Assembly (NCBI RefSeq): GCF_003240585.1
Contig: NZ_PCDP01000068.1
Span: forward strand, 1-36,147
From: Arminella tubonensis
Lineage (GTDB): Bacteria > Pseudomonadota > Alphaproteobacteria > Rhizobiales > Rhizobiaceae
DNA length: 36,147 bases
Direction of reading: 5' to 3'
Shown here: positions 17,125-25,642 of the stretch, piece after piece
Layout of the letters: the number at the start of each line of letters is the position of its first letter
How positions within the stretch are numbered: the first letter of the stretch is position 1
The notes under the pieces: generated by a model
Seen by the model: only the letters and a program-made list of their open reading frames with translations
Told to the model about the DNA's origin: nothing
The model's database searches: none
Program-made: the position numbers and the translations under genes

Positions 17125-18885
17125 TTAAAGATCAAGCACGATGTCGCCCTTTGGCTGCGAGCAACAGATCAGCACATTGCCATCGGCCGGTGCGTCGACC
17201 GGGTCCGGGTCGTAGACAACGCCTCCCGCCACAAGCCCGGTCTCGCAGGTATGGCAAACACCGGTTCGGCAAGACCACCGTGCGGGAACATCGCAAGCCT
17301 CGGCCAACTCGAGAAGATTGCCGAAGGCCGGCTCCCAGCGCACGTTCAGGCCGGTTCGGGCAAACGATATCAACGCGCCCGAGCGGGATGGCCCGTCTGG
17401 CAGATGCGGCGCACGGCGCGGCGCGCTTGCGATACCAGGCGTGATCGAGGAGCCGGAACCGAAGGTCTCGGTGTGGATATGATCCGACGAAATGGCTGAC
17501 GCCACCAGACCTTCCGTCAGATCGGTCATGAAGTGGGGCGGTCCGCAGATATAGAAATCCGCATTGCTCGGCAGGTCCAGCCATTTGACTGCTTGCAGGT
17601 CAAGATGACCGCTGGCATCGAATTCGACCCCCGGTCGGTCGTCGGGATCGGGCGCGCTGTAGCGGATGTGGCTGTGGGCGTGAGCAAGCTTGTCCAGCAG
17701 GTCACGCACTTCTTTGGCGAAGGGATGCTCGCGACCGTTCCGGGTGCCATATAGCCACCAGACTTCCCTTTTAGATGCTTCGACTACAAGCGCATGAAGC
17801 ATGGCGAGGACCGGCGTCACACCTATCCCTGCGCTCAGTAGGACGACGGGGGCACTTCCCGGCCGAAGCGTAAAGGTCCCGCGTGGCGCCCCCGCCTCGA
17901 CAATGTCGCCGATCTTGAGTGCCTCGTCGATATAGCTGCTGGCGGCACCGTGCGGCTCCCGCTTGACGCTGACGCGGTAGACGCCCTCGCCGGGCGCACC
18001 CGATAGTGAGTAGCTCCGCATCAATGCCGGTGCTGAAGTCGAACCGAGCCGTAACACCATGAACTGTCCGGCGCTTGGCGCGGGGACCGGTTGTCCATCT
18101 TCCGGTCCGAGCAATAGGGACACGACGGTCTCGCTCTCCCGCACCTTGCTCATGACGCGAAGTGGCCTGAAACCGCGCCATGCCAAGGGAGGACCGGACG
18201 AGCCGGCAAGCCCGGCATTTCCGGTTGCGGCTCCACCCTCATTCGCCTGCTTCAACAACGCCTCAAAGGACGTGTGCCAGCCGGAGCTGAGCGCCGGGAT
18301 GCGAAGTGCTCGTTCCAACTTGTCGCGAGGATGGCCAGGCCAGTAGAGCAGCGCGTTGATCTCGAACACGGTCATCGCTTCCGCCCCGGACGCAATTTTC
18401 ACGACCTCGTCCCCCGCCTGCACTTCACCTTCCTCAATGACACGGAAGTAAAAACCAGGTCGTCCGTGTCTGACCACGAGTGCCGCCATTTCCGGCTCGT
18501 TCATTCTGACACCGAGCCGGTAGCAGGTGACGCGCGGCTGCGTGACCTCGAACAGCGCTTTACCGATCCGGTATCGGTCGCCGATGCAAACTTCTGCGTC
18601 GGGCAATCCGTCGATCGTGAAGTTCTCTCCGAATTGGCCGTAGACAAAGTCCTCCCGGTGGAGTTGCTTCTGCCAGTAAAGGTAGGAATCCATCTGGTAG
18701 ACAAAAACGGCGCGACGTTCGCCGCCATGTCCTGCGAGATCCGCCTGGCCGTCGCCATCGATATTGAGCCGCCGCGCCATCCGAGGTCCGGTGACCGCGG
18801 TCTTCCAGATGGCCGTGCTGACAGTCTTACCCTGCCAAAGGATGTCGCGGGGCAATCCAACATTGACCGAAAGAAGACGTGCCAT
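17125..18885 (-). CDS. MOSC domain / FAD-NAD(P)H reductase / 2Fe-2S ferredoxin fusion
   Basis: A 586-residue fusion. Residues about 1-165 are a YiiM-type MOSC domain with the conserved Cys in RVTCYRLG. Residues about 240-480 are a ferredoxin-reductase-like unit with the FAD motif RSYSLS, the NAD(P)-binding GIGVTPVLAM and the CGPPHFM motif. The C-terminal 2Fe-2S ferredoxin has SCRTGVCHTC and a fourth Cys in LICCSQ. MOSC proteins handle sulfur-carrying molybdenum cofactor chemistry or reduce N-hydroxylated compounds, and the attached modules would bring electrons from NAD(P)H. This fusion type is known. It is the first gene of an operon with a redoxin and a small protein. Confidence 0.9.
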   Translation of the reverse strand: MARLLSVNVGLPRDILWQGKTVSTAIWKTAVTGPRMARRLNIDGDGQADLAGHGGERRAVFVYQMDSYLYWQKQLHREDFVYGQFGENFTIDGLPDAEVCIGDRYRIGKALFEVTQPRVTCYRLGVRMNEPEMAALVVRHGRPGFYFRVIEEGEVQAGDEVVKIASGAEAMTVFEINALLYWPGHPRDKLERALRIPALSSGWHTSFEALLKQANEGGAATGNAGLAGSSGPPLAWRGFRPLRVMSKVRESETVVSLLLGPEDGQPVPAPSAGQFMVLRLGSTSAPALMRSYSLSGAPGEGVYRVSVKREPHGAASSYIDEALKIGDIVEAGAPRGTFTLRPGSAPVVLLSAGIGVTPVLAMLHALVVEASKREVWWLYGTRNGREHPFAKEVRDLLDKLAHAHSHIRYSAPDPDDRPGVEFDASGHLDLQAVKWLDLPSNADFYICGPPHFMTDLTEGLVASAISSDHIHTETFGSGSSITPGIASAPRRAPHLPDGPSRSGALISFARTGLNVRWEPAFGNLLELAEACDVPARWSCRTGVCHTCETGLVAGGVVYDPDPVDAPADGNVLICCSQPKGDIVLDL

Positions 18886-19257
18886 GACCGTTCCCCGGAA
18901 GCGACCGACTTGAACACGCTCAAGCGTTCCAATTTACCAGATAGAACGATGTGTGGCGTGCAACGTCTATTGTACAATGGTGTCGTACCGCGTTGCCCTT
19001 CCTCACTGCAGTCACGCGCTGCTCGACACTCCAAGGAGGTGGCATGAAAGAGGCCGCGCCCGGAGAGAGAACGGATCACTGAGATGCAGATGCTGATCGA
19101 GGGACAGTCGCGCCAGCGACGACACGATGCGGTCCGTTTATATACGCGTTGCGCTTGTTCCCAGCTCACCCGGAAGGGATTGCCGCTGTCGACCGTAAGC
19201 GAGTGATGTGTCGACGTTCGCACTGAGTGCGTCTCGCTGGTTGGCAAGGACATCGAG
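18886..19257. other. Intergenic region upstream of the MOSC fusion gene
   Basis: About 370 bases with no supported gene. It should hold the promoter of the minus-strand MOSC operon. I see no clear operator or terminator. Confidence 0.45.
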
Positions 19258-19600
19258 AGCTGCTTCTGACCCCGAACTTCGCGCACCTGCGTCCGGAGCA
19301 GATCGGCAACTTCTCCGCTCCCTATGCCATCCTCCTGCTCGTCTTCGCGACGATTGCGGCCGTCATTCTGGTCCGCGCGGTTGGGCCGCGTGTCGCCATG
19401 GTCGTCGACTTCAGCTGTTTCGCACTGTTCAGCGGGGGGCGGACGTTCAGGCCTAAATCGACGGCTTTGGATCGCGCTCTATGCGGCCATTGTCGGCCTG
19501 CTCGTGGTGTCGCTGATGGCACCTTCGCTGGTGCTTGCACCCACTGACAAAGCATCCACGTTGAACCCTCTAATGACAGCATCGCGTAGCAGCATCGCGG
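19258..19600 (+). pseudogene. Membrane protein remnant
   Basis: One frame reads LLLTPNFAHLRPEQIGNFSA then a strong hydrophobic helix (YAILLLVFATIAAVILVRAV) and VAMVVDFSCFALFSGG. Near 19440 the membrane-protein-like text moves to another frame: LWIALYAAIVGLLVVSLMAP. The two pieces together look like adjacent helices of one transporter-like protein broken by a frameshift and lacking both ends. I do not recognise the family. Confidence 0.4.
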
Positions 19601-19643
19601 CGGCAAAAATGCGCCGGCGCGATGCTTGGGTTCACGATAGCTG

Positions 19644-19835
19644 TCAATGTTTGATTGGCATCGTCGCTGTTGCAAGAGGAACGTAGACGCGTGCCTGGAG
19701 ATGGGATTTTTCCGTTAGCACACCGCCAGCGACGAGGTGCCCGAAGATGCCGAAGATCGAAAGCAGTATCACCGCGATCGGAAAGCCGGTGGCTGCCCTA
19801 TATTCGGGCACGTCTCTGAAATCCTGGTTTGGCAT
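19644..19835 (-). CDS. small single-helix membrane protein, 63 aa
   Basis: Starts MPNQDFRDVPEYRAATGFPI, followed by a hydrophobic segment (AVILLSIFGIFGHLVAGGVL), then a short tail. GGAG lies 6 bases ahead of the ATG at 19835, which favours it over the upstream ATG at 19847. One membrane helix with a cytoplasmic N-terminus is predicted by eye. Function unknown. Confidence 0.5.
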   Translation of the reverse strand: MPNQDFRDVPEYRAATGFPIAVILLSIFGIFGHLVAGGVLTEKSHLQARVYVPLATATMPIKH

Positions 19836-20178
19836 TGTCGTCTCCATTGGAAGCCGCTTCGGGAGAAAGAGCGGCAGCAACGGAGCGTATGGCGTCCTAG
19901 ATCCGGTGAATTGAATCATAGCGGCGCAGTTTGAACGTTCGGATGGTTTCGGGTCAGGGCCGCCGTTGCGCAGGACAAAACCCAACCCGTATCGTTAGCC
20001 TCGTATTGATGCGAGCGACTGGATAATTCAGGCAACCATGGAAGTCTTCAGCTCCCGATGCCGTCGGCGAGGAGACTTAGACCATGGTCGCGACGGTACC
20101 TTTGTATAAGTTCCATTGCCGCCGGGCACGCTCCTATGATCCGACAGATGAAAGAGACCGACGTCTGGAGGACAGATC

Positions 20179-20766
20179 ATGCTTTCGGCCACAAACACAT
20201 CCCTGCCCGCCCCCATCGCTATCCACGGCCGATCCGGTTCACATAGTCTAGGCCGCGACGTGGCGCCGGAGCTGGTCAAATCCCTGCTAGAGGCGATCGT
20301 CGCCGTTTGGGATCTCGAGGAGAAGGCGGCCGAGACCTGCGTCGACCTGGCGATTGAGGTCATTCATCTGGAAAGTGCAAGACGCTCCTATGCGGTGAAT
20401 CCTTCCGCACCTTACGTCGGGGGGCTCGCGCCATGGCAAGCCCGGACTGTGACGCGCTACATCCGCGAGAACGTCGATAGAAACATACCCCTGACAACGC
20501 TTGCCGAACTTGCAAACCTTAGCTGCAGCCAGTTTCGTCGGGCGTTCAAGACCTCGTTCGGCGACGCCCCTCACGCCTACATCATACGACAGCGGATATT
20601 GCGCTCCCAGGATTTGATGATTTCCACCGACGAGCCGCTCAGCGAACTTGCATTGAGTTGCGGGTTCGCAGACCAGTCGCACTTCACCAGGCTTTTCGTC
20701 CGCCTGATCGGGGAAACGCCCAACAACTGGCGTCGAAAACGAGCGCTTCCGCAGAGATCTCAATAA
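20179..20766 (+). CDS. AraC-family transcriptional regulator
   Basis: A 195-residue protein with a C-terminal AraC/XylS DNA-binding domain (about residues 88-190): YIRENVDRNIPLTTLAELAN then LSCSQFRRAFKTSFGDAPHAY for the first helix-turn-helix, and LSELALSCGFADQSHFTRLF for the second. The N-terminal 85 residues show no cupin-like sensor domain. GAGGACAGATC precedes the ATG. It is convergent with the glutathione transferase gene; its target is unknown. Confidence 0.88.
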   Translation: MLSATNTSLPAPIAIHGRSGSHSLGRDVAPELVKSLLEAIVAVWDLEEKAAETCVDLAIEVIHLESARRSYAVNPSAPYVGGLAPWQARTVTRYIRENVDRNIPLTTLAELANLSCSQFRRAFKTSFGDAPHAYIIRQRILRSQDLMISTDEPLSELALSCGFADQSHFTRLFVRLIGETPNNWRRKRALPQRSQ

Positions 20767-20838
20767 GTGTCGCGACCAGCCAAAGAGGAAAAGCAAATGA
20801 CCGCTGGAGAAACGTCGTCATCGCCAGGCCGCGTCTTG

Positions 20839-21534
20839 CTATCTCGTCGCCAGTGGCACCGTGATGCGGCGTTCTTCCCTGGCCAAGCGCCTTTGCCTTT
20901 TTCGTTCCTCCCTTCCGACCTCAATCGCCCTGCGGACCGCGGGCCTGGCGTCAATAGCTTCGAACCAGCGTCGCACGTTTGAGAATTCATCAAGCTGCAA
21001 TCCCGCATTTGCGTGCTGTCCAATCCAGCCAAAGGACGCCATATCTGCGATGGAATAATCAACGGCCAGAAACTGTTCACGGGCAAGGCGTTGATCCATG
21101 ACACGATATAGCCGCCTGACTTCGTCAGTATATCGTTGAATGGCGTAGTCGATCCGCTGTTCTGAATAATTCCGGAAGTGATTTGCCTGACCAGCCATCG
21201 GGCCGAGATTGGCCATTTGCCAAAACAGCCACTGATCCACGGTGGCGCGCTGGCGTTCGTTGCTGGCGTAGAAGCGCTGGAATTTTCGTCCGAGGTATTG
21301 AAGGATCGCCCCGGACTCGAAAATTGAAATTGGTTCGGCGCCGGGCCCATCATGATCTACGATCGCCGGGATCTTTCCATTTGGAGCGATGGATAAAAAG
21401 GCTGGATTGAATTGTTCACCCTTTTTGATGTTGATATATTTGACCTCGTAGGGCGTTCCCAGCTCCTCGAGCATGATCGTGATTTTTCGTCCGTTTGGCG
21501 TTGGCCAATAATACAGATCGATTGCCGAAGACAT
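20839..21534 (-). CDS. Glutathione S-transferase family protein (YfcG-like)
   Basis: A 231-residue GST. The thioredoxin-fold domain starts LYYWPTPNGRKITIMLEELG and includes the NGKIPAIVD and ESGAILQYL motifs that bind glutathione. The helical domain has QWLFWQMANLGPMAGQANHF and the N-capping motif region YSIADMASFGWI. This is the pattern of YfcG-type disulfide-bond reductase GSTs. AGAAGG lies 9 bases before the ATG. Confidence 0.88.
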   Translation of the reverse strand: MSSAIDLYYWPTPNGRKITIMLEELGTPYEVKYINIKKGEQFNPAFLSIAPNGKIPAIVDHDGPGAEPISIFESGAILQYLGRKFQRFYASNERQRATVDQWLFWQMANLGPMAGQANHFRNYSEQRIDYAIQRYTDEVRRLYRVMDQRLAREQFLAVDYSIADMASFGWIGQHANAGLQLDEFSNVRRWFEAIDARPAVRRAIEVGREERKRQRRLAREERRITVPLATR

Positions 21535-21752
21535 TAGAATGAAAACCTTCTGTTTCGTAATGCATGCGCCTGGGCCTGATGCTCCTCCACGGGTTCATCG
21601 ATCTTAGTTTGCGGCTTCACGCTGACCCACGATATCCACGTCAACGAGCTCGGAGATATAACAAAGCGACCGAATAACGTGCGCGGACATAGTATCCCGG
21701 CATGATCGTTGATGCCCGACGCACCAACGATTTCGTTTTTCGCCAATCAGTC

Positions 21753-23225
21753 TTAGTCGACGCCTGGCCCTCCACGTGGCCAGCGCTGTGTGACCAGTTT
21801 CGTCCGCGTGAAGAAGCGGATGCTGTCTTCACCATATTGATTGAGGTCGCCAAAAGCCGAATCCTTCCAGCCGCCAAAACTGTGGTAGCTGACCGGCACC
21901 GGCATCGGAACATTGACCCCCACCATCCCAACCGCGACTTTACCAACAAAGCGCTCGGCTGCATCGCCATTGCGCGTGAAGATCGAAACCGCGTTGCCTT
22001 GGTGATGATCGCTCGGGTAGCTCAGAGCCTCCTCGAAGGTCTCCGCCCGAACGATCTGCAGAACGGGGCCGAAAATCTCTTCCTGGTAGCTCTTCATGGA
22101 GGAGGTCGCATGATCGATCAGGGTCGGCCAGAGAAAAAACCCTTCTTCATGGCCTGGCAAGCTCCGGCCTCGACCATCGATGACCACATCAGCTCCCTCG
22201 TCGACGGCCATTTGGATGTAGCTTTCGATCTTGCTCTTGTGTTCGGCGGTGACGACCGGACCCATTTGGGCCCCAGGATCAGAGGCGCCGCCGATCTTCA
22301 GCTTGGGAATCTCCCGCAGCAGCCGCTCGCGAAGTGCTTCCGCCGTCTTTTGACCAACCGGCACGATCACCGGCATCGCCATGCATCGTTGGCCGGCCGA
22401 GCCAAAGGCCCCGGCGAGGACATCCGCGACGACCTGGTCAAGATCAGCGTCGGGCAAGACGACGCCGTGGTTTTTGGCTCCGCCCATGCACTGCATGCGC
22501 TGCCCGGTGGCCGCGCCGCGCGCGTAGACAGACTTGGCCACGGCGGTCGAGCCGACGAAGCTCACGGCCTTGATGTCCGGATGGCCAGTGATCGCTTCTC
22601 CGACCTCCTTGCCACCGTGCACGACGTTCAGGATCCCCGCCGGCACGCCGGCTTCCAGGGCAAGTTCCGCGAGCCTGACGGTAACAGAAGGGGTGCGGCT
22701 CGGCGGTTTCAGGATGAAGGCGTTGCCGACGGCGATGGCCGGAGCCAGCATCCACAGGGGGATCATGGCGGGGAAATTGTAAGGCGTGATGCCGGCAACG
22801 ACGCCTAGAGGCTCGTGGATCGAATAGACATTGGTGCCAGGACCAGCGCCCCGAGTGAACTCGCCCTTCTGCAGATGTGGGACGCCGCAGACAAAATCCA
22901 CCACATCCAAGCCGCGTTGAAGCTCGCCGAGGGAGTCGTCCAGCAATTTGCCGTGCTCGGAAGACATCAGGCGGGCGAGTTCCTGCATGTGCTCTTCGAT
23001 CAATACTTTGAACTTGAACATCACCCGGGCTCGCTGCTGAGGGGTAATCGCCGCCCAGGCAGGCTGCGCCGACTTGGCGATTGCGACTGCCTCCCCAATG
23101 ATCGCGGCGTCGCCGAGCTCGAGCTGAGCTTGCACTCGCCCGGTGTTCGGATCGTAGACCGGACTGGTGACCGCGCCAGGGCGCGAACTGTGCTGGCCGT
23201 TAATGAAGTGGCTAATCGTGCGCAT
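21753..23225 (-). CDS. mmsA: Methylmalonate-semialdehyde dehydrogenase (CoA-acylating)
   Basis: A 490-residue aldehyde dehydrogenase that converts methylmalonate or malonate semialdehyde with CoA and NAD+ to propionyl-CoA or acetyl-CoA, in valine and inositol catabolism. The MmsA/IolA pattern is present: ITPYNFPAMIPLWM, GGAKNHGVVLPDAD and the catalytic Cys in GSAGQRCMAMPV (about residue 280). The C-terminal EEIFGPVLQ and SFGGWKDS motifs are also there. AAAGGAG precedes ATG 23225; a longer frame to 23432 reads into a kinase remnant and is rejected. No valine or inositol genes are adjacent. Confidence 0.92.
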   Translation of the reverse strand: MRTISHFINGQHSSRPGAVTSPVYDPNTGRVQAQLELGDAAIIGEAVAIAKSAQPAWAAITPQQRARVMFKFKVLIEEHMQELARLMSSEHGKLLDDSLGELQRGLDVVDFVCGVPHLQKGEFTRGAGPGTNVYSIHEPLGVVAGITPYNFPAMIPLWMLAPAIAVGNAFILKPPSRTPSVTVRLAELALEAGVPAGILNVVHGGKEVGEAITGHPDIKAVSFVGSTAVAKSVYARGAATGQRMQCMGGAKNHGVVLPDADLDQVVADVLAGAFGSAGQRCMAMPVIVPVGQKTAEALRERLLREIPKLKIGGASDPGAQMGPVVTAEHKSKIESYIQMAVDEGADVVIDGRGRSLPGHEEGFFLWPTLIDHATSSMKSYQEEIFGPVLQIVRAETFEEALSYPSDHHQGNAVSIFTRNGDAAERFVGKVAVGMVGVNVPMPVPVSYHSFGGWKDSAFGDLNQYGEDSIRFFTRTKLVTQRWPRGGPGVD

Positions 23226-23334
23226 GGGTTCTCCTTTATGCGAGTGCCGATAAAGGTAGGAAAGGTGAGCCCTCTGTGTGTGTAGTCGCCCCGCGGCAGA
23301 CACCCTTGCGGGGAGCGGGTGACTGCCAGCCTCC

Positions 23335-23515
23335 TTAGCCACGATCCATTGCGTTCGGCAGATCGAAGGCAAACGTCGCACCGGGCATTCGCCAATAGAT
23401 GGCCACCGTGGCTCTCGATGATAGAGTGGCAAATCGACAGACCAATGCCCATGCCGCGCGCCTTGGTGGTGTAGAACGCTTGGAAGAGCTTTGCCACCCA
23501 GGCTCGCGGCGTCCA
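23335..23515 (-). pseudogene. Histidine kinase C-terminal remnant
   Basis: Minus-strand text AKLFQAFYTTKARGMGIGLS then ICHSIIESHGG is the F/G2 part of a HATPase_c domain. Near 23390 it changes frame and ends as RMPGATFAFDLP and NAMDRG with a stop at 23335. The upstream part of the kinase is missing; the homology stops where IS110 sequence begins (about 23515). This is a dead fragment. Confidence 0.7.
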
Positions 23516-24063
23516 GAATGGGGCTCTTTCCGATGTCGGGCGCGAGCTATTGATGGAACGTCTCGACCAGCTCACCGATATGAACGGCCGGGTCGCTAAA
23601 CTCGATGCGAAGATTGGCGCGATCTGTCGCGATCTGTCGCGAGCACGAAGTTTGCCGCCGCCTGTCCAAATTGCCAGGCGCCGGTCCGATTATCGCAACA
23701 GCACTTGTGGCTAGCGTAGAGGACGGACGTCACCTCAAATCAGGGCGGGAACTGGCAGCTTGGATAGGCCTGGTCCCGCGACAATACACGATTGGCGGCA
23801 AGCCACGTCTCGGTAGAATTGGCCGCCGAGCGAACCATTATCTTCGTCGCCAGATGATCCATGGTGCGCGTGCAGTCATCAGCCGACTTGCCAAGCACGA
23901 CGATCGCCGATCTCAATGGCCAAAAGACCTCGTCGCTCGCCGCGGATTTAATAAAGCGATCGTTGCGCTTGCCAACAAGACAGCGCGGATCGCATGGGCA
24001 TTACTGACGCGACAGGCGCTATGCCGCACAATAAGAATACTGATCGTTGCGAGCCGGCAATGA
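23516..24063 (+). pseudogene. IS110-family (IS1111-like) transposase, C-terminal remnant
   Basis: The C-terminal Transposase_20 region is plain: KLPGAGPIIATALVA, SGRELAAWIGLVPRQYTIGG, GRRANHYLRRQMIHGAR and NKTARIAWALL. The N-terminal DEDD catalytic domain is absent; homology begins around 23516 at ALSDVGRELLMERLDQL. A 10-bp tandem duplication (gatctgtcgc, 23621-23630 and 23631-23640) shifts the frame; removing one copy joins AKIGAICR to EHEVCRRLSK in a single frame. Inactive. Confidence 0.85.
23621..23640. repeat. 10-bp tandem duplication in the IS110 remnant
   Basis: Two adjacent identical copies of gatctgtcgc. The extra copy explains the frameshift of the transposase reading frame. Confidence 0.9.
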
Positions 24064-24274
24064 TGAATGCGAGTAAGACTGATGGCGTAACGGCACGGAC
24101 CGCAGCTTCGGGTCCTGATCTACGACAGGTCCCATAAAGGTCGATCATGTTATGAGGACAGAAGTTGCGGATTTCCATCAAGGCCAGGAGCGTGATCGCT
24201 CCAGCGATAGGCCGGATAGGTTCACGCATCTAACGCCAAGAGCCATAAAATGTTTACCTTGCCCGGGAGGCGTC

Positions 24275-24420
24275 CATAGATTGTCGTAGATTCCGCGTGT
24301 GCAAGTGCCTCGGAAAAAGTCGAAGGCCTTGTCGTGCCCATCGAACACCATCTCCTGGCTCTCGCGCATGTAGGTTCGTGCGAACATTATCCGGCTGTGG
24401 CAAAGCCGGATTGCTGGGTT
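24275..24420 (-). pseudogene. IS21-family IstA transposase fragment
   Basis: Minus-strand translation RLCHSRIMFARTYMRESQEM then VFDGHDKAFDFFRGTCTRGIYDN matches the conserved core of IS21 IstA transposases. Homology ends abruptly after DN (about 24280) and is not recognisable upstream of about 24420. Flanking stretches 24064-24274 and 24421-24624 contain no supported gene. Confidence 0.7.
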
Positions 24421-24624
24421 GCGGCCTCGCGATCCTGATGTCCCTCTTCAAAGTCACATTACTGAGACCGGATACTTTATGATTGGAACAAGGTCATCAT
24501 TGAAGGAGCCAACTGAACTTTCACAACGGCTACTGGTCGCTATTCGCGATCGATGTCGCCAGCAACAGCAACGCGCCCGTAGCAGTCCTCCGCGTGGCCT
24601 GCTGCCGATCAAGTTGCACCCTTG

Positions 24625-24939
24625 TTAAGAGGCAAGTTTGAGGCCGATGATGCCCGACAGGATGAGAGCAATGCAAAGCATCCTGACCGGGGCCGCGGAA
24701 TCGCCCAAAAGCACGATGCCGAGAATTGCGGTTCCTGCGGCGCCAATTCCGGTCCAGACCGCGTAACCCGTTCCCACCGGGAGTGTCCGCAGAGAGTGCG
24801 AGAGAAGAGCTACGCTCGCTAGTCCAGTGGCGATTGTCAGGACACTGGGCACAAATCGCGTGAAGCCCAAAGACGACTTCATGGCAAAGGCGAAGCCGAT
24901 CTCAAGAATACCTGCGATGCAAAGAAGTACCCATGCCAT
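24625..24939 (-). CDS. SMR-family transporter, Gdx/SugE type
   Basis: A 104-residue small multidrug resistance protein with four membrane helices. The conserved Glu lies in helix 1 (IAGILEIGFAFAMK), and the Gdx/SugE-type signature LPVGTGYAVWTGIGAAG is in helix 3. Family members with this signature export guanidinium or quaternary compounds as antiparallel dimers; which applies here is inferred. ATG 24939 starts MAWVLLCIAG; the longer frame back to 25020 is not supported by homology. It lies 116 bases downstream of the AhpD-like gene on the same strand, with a hairpin-rich leader. Confidence 0.88.
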   Translation of the reverse strand: MAWVLLCIAGILEIGFAFAMKSSLGFTRFVPSVLTIATGLASVALLSHSLRTLPVGTGYAVWTGIGAAGTAILGIVLLGDSAAPVRMLCIALILSGIIGLKLAS

Positions 24940-24993
24940 TTGTGGAATCCATTCTTGTTGAAGGCGCAGACCCATGCCTTGGCGGCAGATATC

Positions 24994-25044
24994 GCCCGCT
25001 ACCGTGAGAAGCGCGGGCAATCACCCTTTGGGTGAAGAGCCCGC
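24994..25044 (-). promoter_or_regulatory. Three-arm alternative hairpin in the SMR gene leader
   Basis: On the minus strand, GCGGGC (25044-25039) can pair with GCCCGC (25018-25013), enclosing a second stem TCACCC-AAA-GGGTGA (25035-25021). The same GCCCGC can instead pair with a second GCGGGC (24999-24994). The two pairings exclude each other, as in attenuators or riboswitch expression platforms. No T-run follows, so it is not a classical terminator. Confidence 0.45.
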
Positions 25045-25055
25045 ACAGTTATGGA

Positions 25056-25511
25056 TCAAGCCTTGGCAGCCGCAGCGGGGGTCGAGCGGAAGCTGACGCC
25101 GAAGCGGTTGAAGGCATTCATCAGACCGATCGCATACGTCAGGTCAGCAAGCTCAGCATCGTTGAATTCCGCGGCCGCAGCTTCGTAAGCGACATCCGGA
25201 ACACCGGTCTCGGAGACCCGTGTGACGGTCTCTGCCCAGGCGAGCGCCGCACGTTCCCGGGGAGTAAAAACGTTGCCTGCATCGTGCCAGACGGCGACGA
25301 GGACCAGCTTTTCGACGTTCAGACCTGACTTGAGCAAATCGCGCGAGTGCATGTCGATGCAGAATGCGCAGCCATTGATCTGGGAGACCCTGAGGTAAGC
25401 GAGATCAATTAACTCTTTCGGCAGGCTGCCTTTGAGCAGAGTGGCGTAAACGGCGCCGAAGGCCTTGTAACCGTCGGGTGAAGCCTTCGTGTAGTCAATA
25501 CGTTTGGTCAT
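25056..25511 (-). CDS. Carboxymuconolactone decarboxylase family (AhpD-like) protein
   Basis: A 151-residue AhpD-fold protein. The redox motif NGCAFCIDMHSRDL contains the Cys-x2-Cys-x3-His active site of alkylhydroperoxidase AhpD-type enzymes. Downstream WAETVTRVSETGVPD and LTYAIGLMNAFNRFGV are typical of the subgroup. ATG 25511 is preceded by AAGAGGAAACCTC; an in-frame ATG at 25538 has no such site. The likely role is peroxide or organic hydroperoxide reduction. The promoter carries two CATGGACC elements 24 bp apart, proposed as MocR sites. Confidence 0.88.
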   Translation of the reverse strand: MTKRIDYTKASPDGYKAFGAVYATLLKGSLPKELIDLAYLRVSQINGCAFCIDMHSRDLLKSGLNVEKLVLVAVWHDAGNVFTPRERAALAWAETVTRVSETGVPDVAYEAAAAEFNDAELADLTYAIGLMNAFNRFGVSFRSTPAAAAKA

Positions 25512-25564
25512 GAGGTTTCCTCTTGTTGAGGACTTCAACCTAACGTTCTTGGCCTACCATGGAA

Positions 25565-25599
25565 GGTCCATGATATAGCATCTGTAGTGGTCCATGAAT
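25565..25599 (-). promoter_or_regulatory. Proposed MocR operator, AhpD-like gene
   Basis: Direct repeat GGTCCATGA at 25565-25573 and 25589-25597 on the plus strand, exactly 24 bp apart. On the gene's strand these read ATCATGGACCTTCC (proximal) and ATTCATGGACCACT (distal). They lie 55-90 bases before the ATG. Similar paired elements occur at 27145-27178 and 29220-29255. Confidence 0.6.
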
Positions 25600-25642
25600 C
25601 CAATCCAATAGGCGATTGGCGCGATTGAGATCAGGTCAGGCG

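Noticed and set aside
21753..23432. Longer mmsA starting at 23432
   Set aside because: The extra N-terminus is a shifted reading of the kinase remnant. A good ribosome binding site and the family start lie at 23225.
24940..25055. Guanidine riboswitch of a known class upstream of the SMR gene
   Set aside because: The 4-base ACGR hairpin loops of mini-ykkC and the conserved cores of ykkC and ykkC-III were not found. Only alternative hairpins are reported.
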